64,000 nucleotides of DNA from Arenibacter antarcticus (lineage in GTDB: Bacteria; Bacteroidota; Bacteroidia; Flavobacteriales; Flavobacteriaceae), in the NCBI RefSeq assembly GCF_041320605.1, contig NZ_CP166679.1:3520001-3584000 (forward strand), given 5' to 3'. The notes beneath the pieces are model-generated. The model worked only from the letters and a program-made list of their open reading frames with translations, was not told the origin of the DNA and did not search any database. The translations under genes were made by a program, and so were the position numbers. Each line of letters opens with the position of its first letter. Position 1 is the stretch's first letter. Shown piece after piece: positions 35,947-44,730 of the stretch.

Positions 35947-36780
35947 ATGACCAAGTATTTGACTTTATTGAGCCTCATTTTACTTCTAACAAGCTGTGTT
36001 TTCTCTTCAGATCAATCCAAAAAAATAACAGAGCCCTCAATAAAGGCTGAATCAATAGCGCATATTGAAAATGACACTACACCTACCAGTGGAAATATGC
36101 CAGAAAGTGAAGAAAAGGAAATTGACCGACAGTATATGGAAGGTCAGAATACGGAGTCTAAGGCTATGGCTGGACTAAAAGAAATTCATTTCACCGAATT
36201 GTGGATATGGGAGTATCTCAATGAAGATCGAGAATGGAAAGAAATGTGGGTATATAGGGAGCCGAATTTGAATTATTGGTTGTTTGAAAGATTAAGCTCT
36301 TTTGGAATGAGCAGTGAAATGTGCGAATGGGTTGTGGCAAAACCAAACGGAGCATATTTTTTAAACTATCAGGAACCAGAAATGAATACCCCGAATACTT
36401 TAGATAAACAAGTTGTGGAATTGGTTGATGAAAATGAGTTCCCCGATTTCTGGAAGCCTACAGGAGAAATTAAAAAATTTGGGGAACCAGTCCATGGTTG
36501 GGAAATATTTAAAGGTGAGAAATATGAAGTATTTTTTAAAGGTCAACCAGATCCATCAGTTTTTTATTTAGGAGCTGGTGAGGTTGATATGCGAGCTTTA
36601 CATCACTTTAATAATTTGGAGGGCGACATAAAACTTCCTATAACTTTTCCATGGGGGATACCAAAAAATACAATGGTTTTAAGTGAAGAAACAGATTTCG
36701 AATATAATAATATGAAAGTGAATTACCGCTTCAAAACTATTTCTCCCAACTCCTATTATGTGTATTTGCCCGAAGAATAA
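35947..36780 (+). CDS. Hypothetical lipoprotein
   Basis: 277 residues with a lipoprotein signal (LTLLSLILLLTSCVFSSD, Cys about 17) and a low-complexity acidic stretch (about 25-70), then a domain rich in Trp and Tyr (ELWIWEYLNEDREWKEMWVYREPNLNYWLF; FPDFWKPTGEIKKFGEPVHGWEIFKGEKYEVFFKG). I do not recognise the family. It is probably anchored in the outer membrane on the periplasmic side or at the surface. No operon partner. Confidence 0.75.
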   Translation: MTKYLTLLSLILLLTSCVFSSDQSKKITEPSIKAESIAHIENDTTPTSGNMPESEEKEIDRQYMEGQNTESKAMAGLKEIHFTELWIWEYLNEDREWKEMWVYREPNLNYWLFERLSSFGMSSEMCEWVVAKPNGAYFLNYQEPEMNTPNTLDKQVVELVDENEFPDFWKPTGEIKKFGEPVHGWEIFKGEKYEVFFKGQPDPSVFYLGAGEVDMRALHHFNNLEGDIKLPITFPWGIPKNTMVLSEETDFEYNNMKVNYRFKTISPNSYYVYLPEE

Positions 36781-37114
36781 GGTCAGCTATACTAACTTTA
36801 AATCACACCCTTAAAACGCTTTGCCAAATTGCAAAAACAACGGAAAGAATCGTACGTAATCCGATGCCCAATACCCTGAACATTGCGGTTGTCCTAAGGT
36901 TCTTTATAGACCTTTATAAAACGGAGACCCCTATTATATTGGTAATAATTTAAAGCATTGTAATTACTGGAAAATAATAATTCAGAAAGTAGGGATATGT
37001 CGGTTGTATCAAGAATGTTTATCTTATCCAGAATTTGTTACTTCAGAGAATACCATCTTGCTGAAGAAATGCCGAAATAAATCAATAACCCTAAAAAACC
37101 AATGTATAGTCTAG
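36781..37114. other. Intergenic region, no gene seen
   Basis: About 330 bases. A frame ending in the sulfatase start region reads CLSYPEFVTSENTILLKKC on the plus strand but has no start and no family resemblance that I recognise. No repeats of the other blocks. Confidence 0.5.
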
Positions 37115-38623
37115 ATGAAAAAACCACAGATTAAAAGAGACAAAGTAGCACACTATAATTCTAATTTTAGGAGAACAAATATTATTTTTATTTTAGGATT
37201 GCTAATTTCTATAACAGGCTATACGCAAGAAAAAAAGAAACCTAATGTCCTATTTATAGTTGCAGACGATCTCACAGCCACCGCAGTATCTTCTTATGAA
37301 AATATAGCCAGCAGAACACCTAATATAGATAAATTGGCTACGGAGGGAACACGCTATACTCATGCCTATTCACAGTATCCGGTTTGTGGTCCATCACGGG
37401 CATCCCTAATGTTCGGTTATTATCCAAATGCAACGCAAACCTATGGGTATGTCAGCGGCCGTGAACAAGTTGGCGAAAAACGAAAGTCGTGGTCACAGCT
37501 TTTTAAAGACAATGGGTATTATACTGCCCGAGTAAGTAAAATTTACCATATGGGCGTACCCATAGATATTGAAACTGGTTCTAATGGTCAAGATGATGGG
37601 GAATCTTGGACCGAACGTTTCAATAGTCAAGGTCCAGAATGGAAAGCGGAAGGGGAAGCAGAATTGGTGCAAAATAACCCATTTGGAGATAAACCAAGAA
37701 AAGGTGGGAATGTGATGACTATAGTCAAGGCAGATGGAGGTGATTTAGAGCATTCAGATGGGAAAACTGCTGAAAAGGCAATAGAATTAATTAGGAAGCA
37801 CAAAAATGAACCGTTCTTTTTGGCGGTTGGTATGGTGAGACCCCATGTACCCTTTGTAGCACCAAAATCGTATTTTGAACCTTATCCTCATTCAGAAATA
37901 GTTTTACCTCCCAAAGTCCAAAATGATTGGGATGATATTCCTGCCCGTGGTATTAATTATGTGACTAGTGTTAACGGGGAAATGTCGGAAGAACAGGAAA
38001 AGAAAGCGGTAGCCGGCTATTATGCCTCCGTGGCTTATATGGATGCCCAAGTGGGAAAAATTCTCAACACCTTAAAAGAGGAGGGATTGGAAGACAATAC
38101 CATAGTCATATTTACCTCCGACCATGGTTTTCATTTGGGCGAACATCGTTTTTGGATGAAGGTAAGTTTGCACGAAGAATCTGTGAGAGTACCGTTGATT
38201 ATTAAAATGCCAGGTAAGGCACCTGCAGTTTGCAATTCTTTTACCGAACTATTGGATCTTTATCCCACTGTGGCGGAATTGGCGGGGTTAAAATATTCCA
38301 AAAATATTCAAGGAAAAAGTATCGCAAAAACCTTGGAAAATCCTGAGATTGAGGTTAGAGACATGGCGTTCTCTGTTAGTCAGGGAGGGAAAACCTTTTT
38401 GATTAGAACTAAAAAATGGGCCTATATCCAATACGATGAAGATGCTGGATCGGGGATGGAATTATTTGATATGGAGTACGATCCCAAACAGTATACTAAT
38501 TTGGCTTACAACCCACAATATGCTGAAGTGAGAACGCAAATGCAAGATCGGTTGAAAGCAAAATTAAAAGAGGTAAGAACTAACGATCTGGATATCCAAT
38601 ATGACTTACAAAAAACGAAGTAA
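37115..38623 (+). CDS. Sulfatase (family S1, iduronate-2-sulfatase-like)
   Basis: 502 residues. A signal peptide with a long n-region (hydrophobic core IIFILGLLISITGY, about 26-40) precedes the alkaline-phosphatase-fold start PNVLFIVADDL (metal-binding DD). The maturation motif is CGPSRASLMFG (about 92-102), the C-x-P-x-R form converted to formylglycine. VGMVRPHVPFVAP and FTSDHGFHLGEH carry further active-site residues. The C-terminal subdomain has ELFDMEYDPKQYTNLA, usual in S1_7-like iduronate-2-sulfatases. It would remove sulfate from a marine polysaccharide. An anaerobic/aerobic maturase must be encoded elsewhere. Confidence 0.92.
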   Translation: MKKPQIKRDKVAHYNSNFRRTNIIFILGLLISITGYTQEKKKPNVLFIVADDLTATAVSSYENIASRTPNIDKLATEGTRYTHAYSQYPVCGPSRASLMFGYYPNATQTYGYVSGREQVGEKRKSWSQLFKDNGYYTARVSKIYHMGVPIDIETGSNGQDDGESWTERFNSQGPEWKAEGEAELVQNNPFGDKPRKGGNVMTIVKADGGDLEHSDGKTAEKAIELIRKHKNEPFFLAVGMVRPHVPFVAPKSYFEPYPHSEIVLPPKVQNDWDDIPARGINYVTSVNGEMSEEQEKKAVAGYYASVAYMDAQVGKILNTLKEEGLEDNTIVIFTSDHGFHLGEHRFWMKVSLHEESVRVPLIIKMPGKAPAVCNSFTELLDLYPTVAELAGLKYSKNIQGKSIAKTLENPEIEVRDMAFSVSQGGKTFLIRTKKWAYIQYDEDAGSGMELFDMEYDPKQYTNLAYNPQYAEVRTQMQDRLKAKLKEVRTNDLDIQYDLQKTK

Positions 38624-38745
38624 ACCGTTGTCCAATATCTATGTGATTACCATCGACCAATACCAATGAGCAAAACTGTTAACTTTTTATGATGGCTTCA
38701 TAATAGGCGAGGTATAATTAATCCTGGAAAACGCACGGAAATTAG

Positions 38746-38906
38746 CAGTGGGTGAAAAACTTTTATAAAAATACCCTTGCTCGATGGAGACAAAAAATGG
38801 TCGATCATTTAACGGATAGAGGAGAGGAATGGAGTAAAGATGGTACGCTAGTAATCAGGGAAGAAAACATAGTTTTAGTCATAATTATCCAACCAAAATT
38901 AAATAA
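38746..38906 (+). pseudogene. Remnant of a second sulfatase (C-terminus)
   Basis: In one frame the DNA reads QWVKNFYKNTLARWRQKM then VDHLTDRGEEWSKDG and LVIREENI, which looks like the C-terminal tail common in Bacteroidetes arylsulfatases. After a one-base shift near 38872 it ends SHNYPTKIK and TAA (38904-38906), the expected end. An in-frame stop precedes it and the body of the gene is missing. It lies between the intact sulfatase and the first FAD oxidoreductase. Confidence 0.6.
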
Positions 38907-38925
38907 ACCACTAATTAAGTAGAAG

Positions 38926-40611
38926 ATGAAAAAATTAATAAATTTTCTTATGCTACTCGCGATTGTACATTTCGCGAGCGGTCAAACCAAGAAGTATGAT
39001 ATTGTAATATACGGCGGAACTTCCGCCGGAGTTGCAGCTGCCTTGCAAAGCAGTAGAATGGGCAAGTCCGTGGTACTCATAGAGCCATCCAATAGAATAG
39101 GGGGGCTTACCACTGGAGGTCTAGGCCAGACCGATATTGGAAATAAACAGGCCATTGGCGGGATTTCCAGAGAGTTTTATGAAAATATCAAAAAGCACTA
39201 CGACAATCCGGAAAACTGGAAATGGGAGCAGAGATCGGAATATATGGATAGCGGGCAAACTCGTACAGAGGAAGGAGAGGCAAGCATGTGGACTTTTGAG
39301 CCTTCGGCCGCCCTTGCGGTCTATAAAGCCATGATGGATAAGGAGAAAATTGTAATGGTTTACAACGAAAGGTTGAACAGGGAATCAGGGGTTAAAAAAG
39401 TAACTGGCAGAATAGAGTCGATTACCATGGAAAGCGGTAAGTCTTTTAAAGGGAAAGTGTATCTAGATGCTACTTATGAGGGCGATCTAATGGCTTCGGC
39501 CGGAGTTTCCTATGCCGTTGGCAGGGAAAGTAACGACCAATATGGGGAAACCTTAAATGGGGTACAGGCCAATAGTATAAATAGAGCTTTAACCGGATTT
39601 GTTTCTAAAAATGCGTTTAATCATAATTTTCTTCCTGGGGTAGATCCCTATGTTAAAAAAGGCGATCCAGCATCTGGCCTATTGCCAAATATTAATGAAA
39701 AACCAGGACTTGAAGGAGAGGGTGATGATAAAATTCAAGCTTACTGTTTTAGGATGTGCCTAACAGATCACCCGGAAAACCGAATTCCCTTCCAGAAACC
39801 CTCAAATTATGATGAGATCAATTATGAACTGTTGTTCCGTAACTATGAGGCCAGAAAGGGGCCTATAAGAGATATGTACGGTTATGGTAATTCTCTGTTG
39901 CCATGGATCAACTCTAGCATGCCCAATAGAAAAACGGATACCAACAACAAGTTTGGCTTTTCTACCGACTATATCGGCAAGAATTATGACTACCCAGAGG
40001 CATCTTATGCGGAACGAGAAAAGATTATCGAGGACCACAGGAATTACCAAATGGGGCTGATGTGGTCTTTGGCCAACCATCCAAGAATTCCTGAGGAGGT
40101 TCGTGAGGAAGCTTCAAAATGGGGTACTTCAAAGGACGAATTTGAAAGGGCCGATGGATGGCAACAACAGCTTTATATCCGCGAGGCTAGGAGAATGATC
40201 AGTGATTATGTAATGACCCAACAAAATTGTGAGGCATTAATAGTGGCTGAGGATCCTATTGGTATGGCGGCTTATGGAATGGATTCCCACCATGTACAGC
40301 GCTATGTAGATGCCAATGGATATGTACAGAACGAGGGTAATGTAGAGGCGCATGGGTTTAAGCCCTACCCAATTAGCTACAGATCTTTAGTGCCCAAAAA
40401 GGAGGAATGTAATAACCTTATAGTTCCTATCTGTGTTAGCTCAACGCACATTGCCTTTGGATCGATCCGTATGGAACCGGTATTTATGGTACTGGGACAA
40501 TCAGCAGCTACGGCAGCAGTACTTGCCATAGATGGAAATATCAATGTTCAAGATGTGCCTTACCAGAGTTTAAAGGAGCAGCTCCTTAAAGACGGCCAAA
40601 GAGTAAAATAA
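38926..40611 (+). CDS. FAD-dependent oxidoreductase, exported (paralog 1)
   Basis: 561 residues with a short signal peptide ([17 protein letters not shown]) and an FAD-binding Rossmann motif ([31 protein letters not shown], about 23-54). [15 protein letters not shown] and [22 protein letters not shown] are typical of the FAD_oxidored family (PF12831). The C-terminal region ([23 protein letters not shown], about 515) closes the FAD site. Relatives are annotated only as putative oxidoreductases and xanthan-lyase-like proteins. It is a clear paralog of the next gene, 41 bp downstream of its stop. Confidence 0.88.
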   Translation: MKKLINFLMLLAIVHFASGQTKKYDIVIYGGTSAGVAAALQSSRMGKSVVLIEPSNRIGGLTTGGLGQTDIGNKQAIGGISREFYENIKKHYDNPENWKWEQRSEYMDSGQTRTEEGEASMWTFEPSAALAVYKAMMDKEKIVMVYNERLNRESGVKKVTGRIESITMESGKSFKGKVYLDATYEGDLMASAGVSYAVGRESNDQYGETLNGVQANSINRALTGFVSKNAFNHNFLPGVDPYVKKGDPASGLLPNINEKPGLEGEGDDKIQAYCFRMCLTDHPENRIPFQKPSNYDEINYELLFRNYEARKGPIRDMYGYGNSLLPWINSSMPNRKTDTNNKFGFSTDYIGKNYDYPEASYAEREKIIEDHRNYQMGLMWSLANHPRIPEEVREEASKWGTSKDEFERADGWQQQLYIREARRMISDYVMTQQNCEALIVAEDPIGMAAYGMDSHHVQRYVDANGYVQNEGNVEAHGFKPYPISYRSLVPKKEECNNLIVPICVSSTHIAFGSIRMEPVFMVLGQSAATAAVLAIDGNINVQDVPYQSLKEQLLKDGQRVK

Positions 40612-40652
40612 AAAACTAACTTCCATGGATGGAATTTCAATATTCTAATAGA

Positions 40653-42323
40653 ATGGCACATAAAAAAAAGTTCTTGGATTTAACATTTATCCTAGTAATA
40701 GCAGGGCTAATGGCATTAACCGGCTGTAAAGATTCCAAAGAAAAGTCAAATATGGGAGCTACAGCCGACATCATTATATATGGTGGGACTTCTGCCGCCA
40801 TTTCGGCGGCAGTAGAAGCAAAGCGGTCTGGGAAATCGGTTATAGTGGTATCGCCCGATATTCATTTAGGGGGATTATCGTCAGGGGGTTTGGGCTTTAC
40901 CGATACAGGGGATAAGAGTGTAATTGGTGGGCTGGCCCGTGAATTCTACCATAGGGTTTGGCAACATTACAATACGGAGGAGGCCTGGATCTGGCAAAAA
41001 AAAGAGGAATATGGTAACAAGGGACAGGGAACCCCTGCTATGGATGGTGAAAATAGGACCATGTGGATCTTTGAACCCCATGTGGCAGAACAAGTGTTTG
41101 AGGATCTAATTTCTGAGGAAGGGATACGTGTAGATCGGGATGAATGGTTGGATAGGGAGAATGGGGTAAAGATGAAGGATGGCAAGATAATCTCAATCAC
41201 CACCTTGTCAGGAAATACCTATTCAGGAAAAATGTTCTTGGACGCCACTTATGAAGGAGATCTTATGGCTTCGGCGGGCGTAAGGTATCATGTAGGTAGA
41301 GAAGGTAAGGAAGTATATGGGGAAGAATGGAATGGAGTCCAGACTGGGGTTTTGCATCATAAACATTGGTTTCAAGCTGATATTTCCCCTTATGTAGTGC
41401 CTGGAGATCCCTCTAGTGGTCTTTTGCCTAGGGTATCAGGAGAACATCCTGGGGAAAGGCACAGCGGTGACGATAAGATTCAAGCCTATTGCTTTAGGAT
41501 GTGTATGAGCAATTATCCGGAAAATAGAATTCCCTTTCCTAAACCAGAGGATTATGACCCTATGAATTATGAATTATTAGCAAGGTCCTTTGAAAGCGGA
41601 AGAAAGGATTGGTTCGAAAAATTTGATCCCATACCAAACCACAAAACCGATACCAATAACCACGGTCCATTGAGTAGTGATAATATTGGCATGAATTACG
41701 ATTATCCGGAGGCCACCTATGAAAGAAGGAAAGAGATTATAAAGGAACATGAGAATTATCAAAAAGGACTCCTATGGTTTGTGGCCAACGACCCTAGGGT
41801 TCCTGAAGATATACAGTCGGAAATGCAATCATGGGGTTTGGCCAAAGATGAATTTGTGGACAATGACAACTGGCCACATCAGATTTATGTTAGGGAGGCC
41901 CGGCGAATGATAGGAGAGTTCGTAATGACCGAAAATGAACTTTTAAAGAAAAGTCCAACCCCTAATCCAATAGGCTTAGGATCCTATACCATGGATTCCC
42001 ACAATGTTCAACGTTATGTGAAACCAGATGGCTTTGTACAGAACGAAGGGGATATTGGGGTGAGCACCAATGGTCCTTACACCATTTCCTATGGTTCTTT
42101 GGTGCCCAAAAAGGAAGACTGCGAAAACCTGTTGGTACCGGTATGCGTGTCCTCCAGTCATATTGCTTTTGGTTCTATTAGAATGGAACCAGTGTTTATG
42201 ATCTTGGGGCAATCGGCAGCCGCCGCCGCCGTGCTGGCAATTGATGGAGATACAACGGTTCAAGAGGTGGATTATAATACATTAAAGAGAGTTCTAGTTG
42301 CCAAAGGACAAATAGTAGAGTAG
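40653..42323 (+). CDS. FAD-dependent oxidoreductase lipoprotein (paralog 2)
   Basis: 556 residues from ATG 40653 (MAHKKKFLDLTFILVIAGLMALTGC), which gives a proper lipoprotein signal with Cys 25; an ATG at 40629 in the same frame would put 8 extra residues before it. The FAD motif ADIIIYGGTSAAISAAVEAKRSGK replaces the usual GGTSAG by GGTSAA. HLGGLSSGGLGFTDTG and [22 protein letters not shown] align with paralog 1 throughout. The two are tandem duplicates that differ in membrane anchoring, so one product is free and the other bound. Confidence 0.88.
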   Translation: MAHKKKFLDLTFILVIAGLMALTGCKDSKEKSNMGATADIIIYGGTSAAISAAVEAKRSGKSVIVVSPDIHLGGLSSGGLGFTDTGDKSVIGGLAREFYHRVWQHYNTEEAWIWQKKEEYGNKGQGTPAMDGENRTMWIFEPHVAEQVFEDLISEEGIRVDRDEWLDRENGVKMKDGKIISITTLSGNTYSGKMFLDATYEGDLMASAGVRYHVGREGKEVYGEEWNGVQTGVLHHKHWFQADISPYVVPGDPSSGLLPRVSGEHPGERHSGDDKIQAYCFRMCMSNYPENRIPFPKPEDYDPMNYELLARSFESGRKDWFEKFDPIPNHKTDTNNHGPLSSDNIGMNYDYPEATYERRKEIIKEHENYQKGLLWFVANDPRVPEDIQSEMQSWGLAKDEFVDNDNWPHQIYVREARRMIGEFVMTENELLKKSPTPNPIGLGSYTMDSHNVQRYVKPDGFVQNEGDIGVSTNGPYTISYGSLVPKKEDCENLLVPVCVSSSHIAFGSIRMEPVFMILGQSAAAAAVLAIDGDTTVQEVDYNTLKRVLVAKGQIVE

Positions 42324-42338
42324 TATAAAATTTAATTC

Positions 42339-42440
42339 ATGATCTCATTTTTAGTTTCCATAGCGGTTTAAATCTTAGGCTATTTCACTTATGGAACCAT
42401 GATAGTGGAAGGAATAGGCTTGAACTGGGTCACAGCGGGA
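42339..42440 (+). pseudogene. Probable N-terminal remnant of a CstA-like transporter
   Basis: ATG at 42339 starts MISFLVSIAV, then TAA, then ILGYFTYGTMIVEGIG and VTAG before a TGA. This resembles the first helix and GYFTYGK.VE..FG motif of carbon-starvation CstA proteins, with one stop in the helix. The rest of the gap to 42669 shows no continuous frame. A short fossil; assignment rests on few residues. Confidence 0.4.
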
Positions 42441-42669
42441 TGATATTTTTTGGTAATTAATTGCTCCTAAAGACTATGAATTGGCCAATAGTTTCAAATA
42501 AAAATGGAGTGCTTCCACAAGCTTGTTTATAACTAGTTTATTTTGGATAGTTACAACAAAAAACTGTATAAGTCCCTAGTTGGGAGGTAGATTATTGGAA
42601 ACAGTTTAGTTGTTTATACTGTAGCAGATCTATATATTGTAGCCTGGTTATTATTGTAATTTATTAAAT

Positions 42670-44400
42670 ATGAAAAGAAGAAATTTTTTGGGCAATTTGG
42701 CCGCAGGTAGCGGATTGGTAGTGTTAAACCCTATTTATGCATCCAATGGAAAAACGAATAGTAATAAGGTTCATAGTATTCATAAAGAGGGGAGGACATT
42801 AAAAGCAGATCTAGTGATCATTGGTGGGGGAACAGGAGGGTGTGCCACTGCATTGGGGGCGCTTCGTAATGGCCTGACCGTTATAATGACCGAAGAAACA
42901 GATTGGATAGGCGGACAATTGACGCAACAGGGAGTACCCCCAGATGAGCATAAATGGATCAATGATTTTGGTGCTACCGCATTATATAGGGAATTTAGAA
43001 AAAAAGTCAGAGAATATTATCGGAATAACTACCCTCTGAAACAGGAGCTTGCGGATAACGAAAGGTTTAATCCAGGAAATGCCAGTGTTTCGGAAATTAG
43101 CCATGAGCCAAAAATTTCACTACGGGTGTTAGAAACTATGTTTGATCCTTATATCAGTGCTGGTAAACTGGTGCTGTTAAAAGAAACGGTGGCTTTGGAG
43201 GCTTCTACCCTAGGAAACAAGGTGCAATCTGTAAGAGTTAAAACACATTCCACGGGGGAGATAAGGAATTTGACTGCGCCTTACTTTGCGGACGCAACAG
43301 AATTGGGCGATTTATTGCCCATGACGGGAACCGAGTATGTTTGTGGCGCCGAAGCCAAATCCGATACAGGGGAGTTGCATGCCGCGGAAATTGCGGACCC
43401 TACAAATAATCAGGCCTTTACGGTCTGCTTTGCAATGGACTACAGGCCCGATGAGGATTGGACTATAAATAAGCCCGAGGAATATGGGTTTTGGCGCGAC
43501 TATAAGCCTGAAATGAAAAGTCCGTGGGCCGGAAAATTACTAGAGCTCAACTATTCAAATCCACGAACCCTGTCCCCCAAGGATTTAGGTTTTGACCCTA
43601 GGGGCAATCATATGAAGGATGTTTTGAACCTATGGATTTATCGCAGAATTCTTGCCAAGGATAATTTTGAAGACGGATTTTTAACGGGTGATATTACCTT
43701 GGTTAATTACCCCCAGAACGATTATTTCTTAGGAAATGTGGTCGATGTAAGTGAAAATGAACTGAAATATCATTTTTATAGGGGTAAACAATTGAGTCTT
43801 TCCCTACTGTATTGGCTCCAAACAGAAGCACCTAGGGCTGATGGCGGAAAAGGCTGGCCAGGAATTAGATTAAGGCCAGACGTAATGGGGACGAATGATG
43901 GACTTGCAAAATATCCCTATATACGGGAAGCCAGAAGAATTAAGCCTTTATTCCGTATCACCGAACATCATGTGGGGAGAACCCAAAGAGCAACTATCCA
44001 AGGGGTTCCAGAATCTAAAGCTCAGGCCAAAAATTTTGAAGATAGTGTAGGAATAGGATATTATCATATCGATTTACATCCAAGCAGTGGCGGGGACAAT
44101 TACATCGATTTTTCTTCCCTTCCATTTCAAATTCCATTAGGAGCACTAATTCCACAACGTATGGAAAATATTTTTCCAGTAAATAAAAATATTGGTACCA
44201 CACATCTTACCAACGGATGTTATAGACTGCACCCTGTAGAATGGAGTATAGGTGAGGCTATAGGGATGTTTATTCCATTTTTAATGGAATCTGGCAGAAG
44301 TCCCCAAGACGTTTATAAAGATTCTGGTGCGGTACGGAAATTTCAAAGTCTTATTCGAAATCAAGGGGTAGATACCCATTGGCCATACGAAAAAATGTAA
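42670..44400 (+). CDS. FAD-dependent oxidoreductase with Tat signal (paralog 3)
   Basis: 576 residues. The N-terminus MKRRNFLGNLAAGSGLVVLN is a Tat signal (RRNFL). The FAD motif LVIIGGGTGGCATALGALRNGLTVIMTEE (about 49-77) and DWIGGQLTQQGVPPDEH mark PF12831, with FADATELGDLLPMTG and NIGTTHLTNGCYRLHPVEWSIGEAIG near the end. It is more distant from paralogs 1 and 2 than these are from each other. All three are exported by different routes and probably act on carbohydrate or uronic-type substrates in the periplasm together with the sulfatase (inference from context). Confidence 0.88.
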   Translation: MKRRNFLGNLAAGSGLVVLNPIYASNGKTNSNKVHSIHKEGRTLKADLVIIGGGTGGCATALGALRNGLTVIMTEETDWIGGQLTQQGVPPDEHKWINDFGATALYREFRKKVREYYRNNYPLKQELADNERFNPGNASVSEISHEPKISLRVLETMFDPYISAGKLVLLKETVALEASTLGNKVQSVRVKTHSTGEIRNLTAPYFADATELGDLLPMTGTEYVCGAEAKSDTGELHAAEIADPTNNQAFTVCFAMDYRPDEDWTINKPEEYGFWRDYKPEMKSPWAGKLLELNYSNPRTLSPKDLGFDPRGNHMKDVLNLWIYRRILAKDNFEDGFLTGDITLVNYPQNDYFLGNVVDVSENELKYHFYRGKQLSLSLLYWLQTEAPRADGGKGWPGIRLRPDVMGTNDGLAKYPYIREARRIKPLFRITEHHVGRTQRATIQGVPESKAQAKNFEDSVGIGYYHIDLHPSSGGDNYIDFSSLPFQIPLGALIPQRMENIFPVNKNIGTTHLTNGCYRLHPVEWSIGEAIGMFIPFLMESGRSPQDVYKDSGAVRKFQSLIRNQGVDTHWPYEKM

Positions 44401-44426
44401 AATAGTAAGGAAGTTAGTTACGTTGC

Positions 44427-44464
44427 AAAAGGAACAATGGGAGACTGTTGTTCCTTTTTTTATA
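44427..44464 (+). terminator. Intrinsic terminator after the third FAD oxidoreductase gene
   Basis: AAAGGAACAA (44428-44437) pairs with TTGTTCCTTT (44448-44457), followed by a T-run. Confidence 0.8.
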
Positions 44465-44730
44465 GCCTCTTTTCTCGTGAATTATTTGTATTAATTTCAA
44501 TTTTAATTGACAGAAATAAATGGTCAATTCTCAATCCTCTTGATGAAATAACAAAATTTATAAGCTTTGATATAGTTGCCAATTGTTAAGAAGGAGATAG
44601 CGAGTACTTAATATTGTTTTCTATTGTTTACCTGTGATTAACATTGCTACTTTGGTTTTATGATGTGCTAAATCTCAATTCTATTCCACTACATTGCGGA
44701 ATAAAAGACGCTTTTATTATGAGAAAGTAG

